A stretch of 64,000 nucleotides of DNA from Metabacillus arenae (GTDB taxonomy: Bacteria > Bacillota > Bacilli > Bacillales > Bacillaceae), in NCBI RefSeq assembly GCF_014773385.1, contig NZ_JACXAI010000017.1, positions 1 to 64,000 on the forward strand, in the 5' to 3' direction. Below are positions 61,412 through 64,000 of the stretch, in pieces (positions within the stretch are counted from its first letter, which is position 1; the number at the start of each line of letters is the position of its first letter). The notes below the pieces were generated by a model. The model was not told where the DNA came from. It was given only the letters and a program-made list of their open reading frames with translations, and searched no databases. A program made the translations under genes and the position numbers.

Positions 61412-61618
61412 GTGGGGATTAAGAAAAAAAGACTTATAGCAGGAATAATTGTTTTGCAGGTTGTATTAGCTATTTCTTATTGGACTAAAGGTTGGAGTTA
61501 TATTTCAATCTCCTTTGGATTAATCGCTGTCGCTCTATCTTTTGGGTGTCTCATCGATATTTTAGGAAACAAAGGAAGTTTCTTTCCTAAGAAAGAAACA
61601 TGTAAAATATGCCGTTGA
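61412..61618 (+). CDS. Small two-helix membrane protein (uncertain)
   Basis: A 68-residue ORF with basic start (GIKKKRLIAGIIVLQVVLAI), a second helix (SISFGLIAVALSFGCLIDIL) and a Cys pair at the end (CKICR). AGGAGC lies about 15 bases before the GTG at 61412, longer than usual. It may be cotranscribed with yknZ and is followed by a terminator. No family recognised. Confidence 0.5.
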   Translation: MGIKKKRLIAGIIVLQVVLAISYWTKGWSYISISFGLIAVALSFGCLIDILGNKGSFFPKKETCKICR

Positions 61619-61688
61619 GGAGATGCAAAGGGATTTGTTTCAAAAGCTGTTCCTAACTTATTAGCAGCATTGGTCTATATAATAATCT

Positions 61689-61727
61689 AAAAAACAGCAC
61701 TACCCAAAGTAGGATAGTGCTGTTTTT
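61689..61727 (+). terminator. Strong intrinsic terminator
   Basis: AAAAAACAGCACTA (61690-61703) pairs with TAGTGCTGTTTTTT. It ends the ykn region and is followed by about 180 bases without a gene up to the TetR promoter. Confidence 0.9.
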
Positions 61728-61842
61728 TATGATCTATTCATAATGTATATTCCATACATTTTTAGTGAACATAATGATGTTTTATAGGTATTTACCCTAT
61801 AGGGTAATTTTAGAGTCTTTACAAAATTTAACACACATCCTA

Positions 61843-61891
61843 TTGACAATTAAAAGTAGTATGTTAATATTTAATCGACAGACAGTCGGTC
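61843..61891 (+). promoter_or_regulatory. Promoter and TetR-type operator
   Basis: TTGACA (61843-61848) and TAATAT (61865-61870) with 16 bp spacing are followed by GACAGACAGTCGGTC (61877-61891), a dyad of two GACnGAC/GTCnGTC arms. It is just downstream of the promoter and 19 bases before the TetR gene, suiting autorepression. Confidence 0.65.
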
Positions 61892-61909
61892 TATAAAGGG
61901 GGTGTAACA

Positions 61910-62551
61910 ATGAGAAAAGAAGCAGAGGAACGTAGGAACGAAATACTTGATGCGGCCGATGAGCTTTTTGGTCAGAAGGGTTTTGATGGAACGAGTACAA
62001 ACAATATTCTTGAAAAGGTCGGAATTGCGCGGGGAACACTGTATTATCACTTCAAGTCGAAGGAGGATATTATGGACGCGTTGATTGACCGGTATAGTGT
62101 CCGTCTTTTAGGAGCGGCGCAGGAAATTGCCGCAGATAAGAGTATTCCTGTAGTCGAACGTATTATCCGCGTTGTTATATCAATGAATTTCAGTGGCGGA
62201 AGCAGCCAGGAAATTATGGAGCACATTCATAAGCCACAGAACGCCCTTATGCATCAGAAAATACAAAAAGTCATCATCAACGGCGTTACGCCAATACTGA
62301 CGGGAATAATCCAAGAGGGCATTGAACATGGACTGTTTAGCACGCCTTACCCTTATGAATGTATGGAAATGGTTGTTACATATGCGAATACCGTTTTTGA
62401 TGATGATATGGTAGAGATGACCAATGAGGAGCGTGCCTCACGGATACAAGCGTTTATATTCAACGGAGAAAGGCTGCTCGGTGCAGAAAGCGGAAGTCTG
62501 ATGAACGTTATGCAAATGTTTGGCAGCGAAAATGGTAGAAATAATGAATAA
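61910..62551 (+). CDS. TetR family regulator
   Basis: A 213-residue TetR-type repressor. The HTH is in EILDAADELFGQKGFDGTST, followed by NNILEKVGIARGTLYYHFKS (recognition helix and YYHF). The C-terminal ligand domain has no recognised subtype. AAGGGGGTG precedes ATG 61910. Codon use is richer in GCG, GGC and ATA than in the ykn genes, suggesting transfer. It is expected to control the downstream permease. Confidence 0.87.
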   Translation: MRKEAEERRNEILDAADELFGQKGFDGTSTNNILEKVGIARGTLYYHFKSKEDIMDALIDRYSVRLLGAAQEIAADKSIPVVERIIRVVISMNFSGGSSQEIMEHIHKPQNALMHQKIQKVIINGVTPILTGIIQEGIEHGLFSTPYPYECMEMVVTYANTVFDDDMVEMTNEERASRIQAFIFNGERLLGAESGSLMNVMQMFGSENGRNNE

Positions 62552-62762
62552 TTCGGAAAAAAATTTGGAAGATTTCTTCTGCTATGGTCTAAGGCAGCTT
62601 ATTTCAGCAATAGGAAGCGGGCTTACGGCGGGCAGCGGCAGAGGAACGAGATTTCTCATTTTCATCACTGGAGTGCTGATATGTGTGACATCGGTAATTT
62701 TGTCTAATGTAAAATCGGTTAAAAAGCTTGAAAACAGAGGTGACTTATGTATTTCAGAATAA
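62520..62762 (+). CDS. Short ORF overlapping the TetR and permease genes (uncertain)
   Basis: An 80-residue frame overlapping the end of the TetR gene by 32 bases and the start of the next gene by 16. It has one hydrophobic segment (RFLIFITGVLICVTSVILSN) and a glycine-serine run before it. A possible internal start is the ATG at about 62547. It may be a real small membrane partner or the tail of a deleted gene. An ATPase gene, expected here, is missing. Confidence 0.4.
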   Translation: MAAKMVEIMNNSEKNLEDFFCYGLRQLISAIGSGLTAGSGRGTRFLIFITGVLICVTSVILSNVKSVKKLENRGDLCISE

Positions 62763-64000
62763 TACGGAATGACATTTTAAAGAGCAAAGTAATAACATTT
62801 ACAACAATGATATTTGTTGCTGCAGCATCAATGCTTGTTTCACTCGCAGCGATACTCGTCGTCAATCTTTCGGGTGCGCTAGATACGCTAATGACAAAAG
62901 CTGAAACTCCACATTTTATGCAAATGCATTCCGGTGATATTGAAACCGCTCGACTTAAATCCTTTGCAGAGCAAAATAACAATGTCGAAGAATTTCAGGT
63001 AGTTGAGTTTCTAGGCATGGAAGGCGCGCAGATTATTTTAGGCGATAATTCGCTTGCGAATAGTGTTCAGGATAACGGCTTCAGCATACAGAATGAAAAA
63101 TTCGATTATCTTCTTGATCTTAACGGCAACATCATCAACGTATCTGACGGCGAGCTTTATGTTCCAGTAACCTATATGAGGGACAACACTACAAAGGTCG
63201 GTGACAAGGCCGTAATAAGCGGGAAGGAATTTACCGTTGCGGGATTTCTACGTGATTCGACCATGAATTCCTCGCTCTCCTCGTCAAAGCGATTTCTTGT
63301 AAGCAACAATGATTTCGCGGAAATAAAAGACCTTGGAAGTATCGAGTATCTGATTGAGTTTAGATTAAAAGATTTCTCGGCGATAGGCGAATTTGAAACA
63401 GCTTATGCTTCCGCAGGATTTGAAGCGAACGGACCAACGGTTACCTATACGCTTTTTAAAACGATGAACGCCATTTCAGACGGGATGATGCTTGCGGTTA
63501 TCCTTCTTGTAAGCGCCCTTGTCGTTGCAATCGCATTTATGTGCATACGCTTTACGCTCCTTGCGAAAATAGAGGACGACTACCGCGAAATTGGGGTATT
63601 GAAGGCAATAGGGATGCGTATATCCGAAATAAAGCAAATTTATCTTGCGAAATACGTAGCGATAGCAGCGTTAGGCAGTGTTCTTGGGTTTATTCTTTCG
63701 GTTATGTTCCAAGGTGTGCTTCTTGAAAATATACGGCTTTATATGGGTGAAAGCGAAAATTCTTCTTATGCTGTGGCTTTAGGAATTATCGGTATACTAC
63801 TCGTTTTCATTGCAATTATTGCCTATGTCAATGGTGTACTGAAACGCTTTCGGAAAATTTCCGCTGCGGAAGCTATACGCTTTGGTACTTCTCAGGAAAA
63901 GAAAGCTGGCGCTAAGCGTTTTTCCTTAATTAGAAATAAACTGTTTAGCACGAATATTTTTCTCGGAATCAAAGATGTTCTCGCAAGAAAAAGACTTTAC
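62747..64000 (+). CDS. FtsX-like ABC transporter permease (partial)
   Basis: Open from ATG 62747, behind AGAGGTGAC, to the window end: 418 residues without stop. An N-terminal helix (ITFTTMIFVAAASMLVSLAA) is followed by an extracellular domain of about 210 residues, then helices with IGVLKAIGMRISEIKQIYLA, the FtsX/MacB-type cytoplasmic signature, and the start of a second membrane half (TNIFLGIKDVLARKRLY). The two-halved layout suits the large bacteriocin- or lantibiotic-type FtsX permeases of clostridia and bacilli (about 650-800 residues). The end is cut by the window. Confidence 0.85.
   Translation, partial: MYFRIIRNDILKSKVITFTTMIFVAAASMLVSLAAILVVNLSGALDTLMTKAETPHFMQMHSGDIETARLKSFAEQNNNVEEFQVVEFLGMEGAQIILGDNSLANSVQDNGFSIQNEKFDYLLDLNGNIINVSDGELYVPVTYMRDNTTKVGDKAVISGKEFTVAGFLRDSTMNSSLSSSKRFLVSNNDFAEIKDLGSIEYLIEFRLKDFSAIGEFETAYASAGFEANGPTVTYTLFKTMNAISDGMMLAVILLVSALVVAIAFMCIRFTLLAKIEDDYREIGVLKAIGMRISEIKQIYLAKYVAIAALGSVLGFILSVMFQGVLLENIRLYMGESENSSYAVALGIIGILLVFIAIIAYVNGVLKRFRKISAAEAIRFGTSQEKKAGAKRFSLIRNKLFSTNIFLGIKDVLARKRLY

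Overview
The window looks like chromosomal DNA of a low-GC, endospore-forming Bacillaceae (Bacillus sensu lato). The signs are AAGGAGG-type ribosome binding sites, many GTG and TTG starts, an SspH-type spore protein gene, and gene order matching the B. subtilis ykyB-ykuV and yknUVWXYZ segments. I cannot name the species. Product names come from recognising protein families and motifs by eye; no database search was run.

Layout. 0-7.2 kb: an inverted-repeat element, a purine permease (NCS2), an Atg22/UMF1-type MFS transporter, a DUF1906 glycosidase-like protein, an FG-GAP-like protein, a small secreted protein and an HD hydrolase. 7.6-12.9 kb: a complete D-galactonate catabolism cluster (IclR regulator, sugar-acid kinase, KDPG-type aldolase, DgoD dehydratase, ACS-family transporter). 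13.1-37.9 kb: a backbone syntenic with B. subtilis ykyB, ykuC, ykuD, ykuE, fadH, ykuI, fsrA, ykuJ, ykuK, ykuL (darB), ccpC, dapH, dapL, ykuS, ykuT, ykuU, ykuV. Several inserts interrupt it: ppx-ppk between ykuD and ykuE, a glutaredoxin and an MBL hydrolase next to fsrA, an MFS exporter and a VOC protein before ccpC, and a long tandem-repeat array where B. subtilis has the ykuNOP flavodoxin genes. 38-53 kb: an accessory stretch with two cold-shock genes, sspH, ydjO, a phosphodiesterase, a GntR/ABC/sigma cluster, a cadmium-type efflux ATPase with its ArsR repressor, a tRNA fragment, a CBS protein, an AHSA1/ArsR pair, a FecCD permease remnant and a coiled-coil protein. 53.3-61.4 kb: yknU-yknV and yknWXYZ, with a sigma-W-like promoter before yknW. 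61.8-64 kb: a TetR regulator and an FtsX-like permease running off the window end, with base composition unlike the rest.

Regulation can be read unusually well here. Candidate sites include a Fur box on the promoter of an FsrA-like small RNA, three PhoP-type repeats before ppk, a FadR palindrome before fadH, a CcpC ATAA-N7-TTAT element before ccpC, twin ArsR operators before cadC, and duplicated operators before the AHSA1/ArsR pair.

The least explained feature is repetitive intergenic DNA. Two families of tandem arrays have short cores, one CGC(G/T)CATAG-like and one ACGGTGCAAATAATCGG-like. Both recur about every 20 bp, close to two helical turns, at five separate intergenic sites. A third family of about 120-200 bp imperfect palindromic repeats is scattered through the window in about seven copies. 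The two core families are the best candidates for something undescribed.
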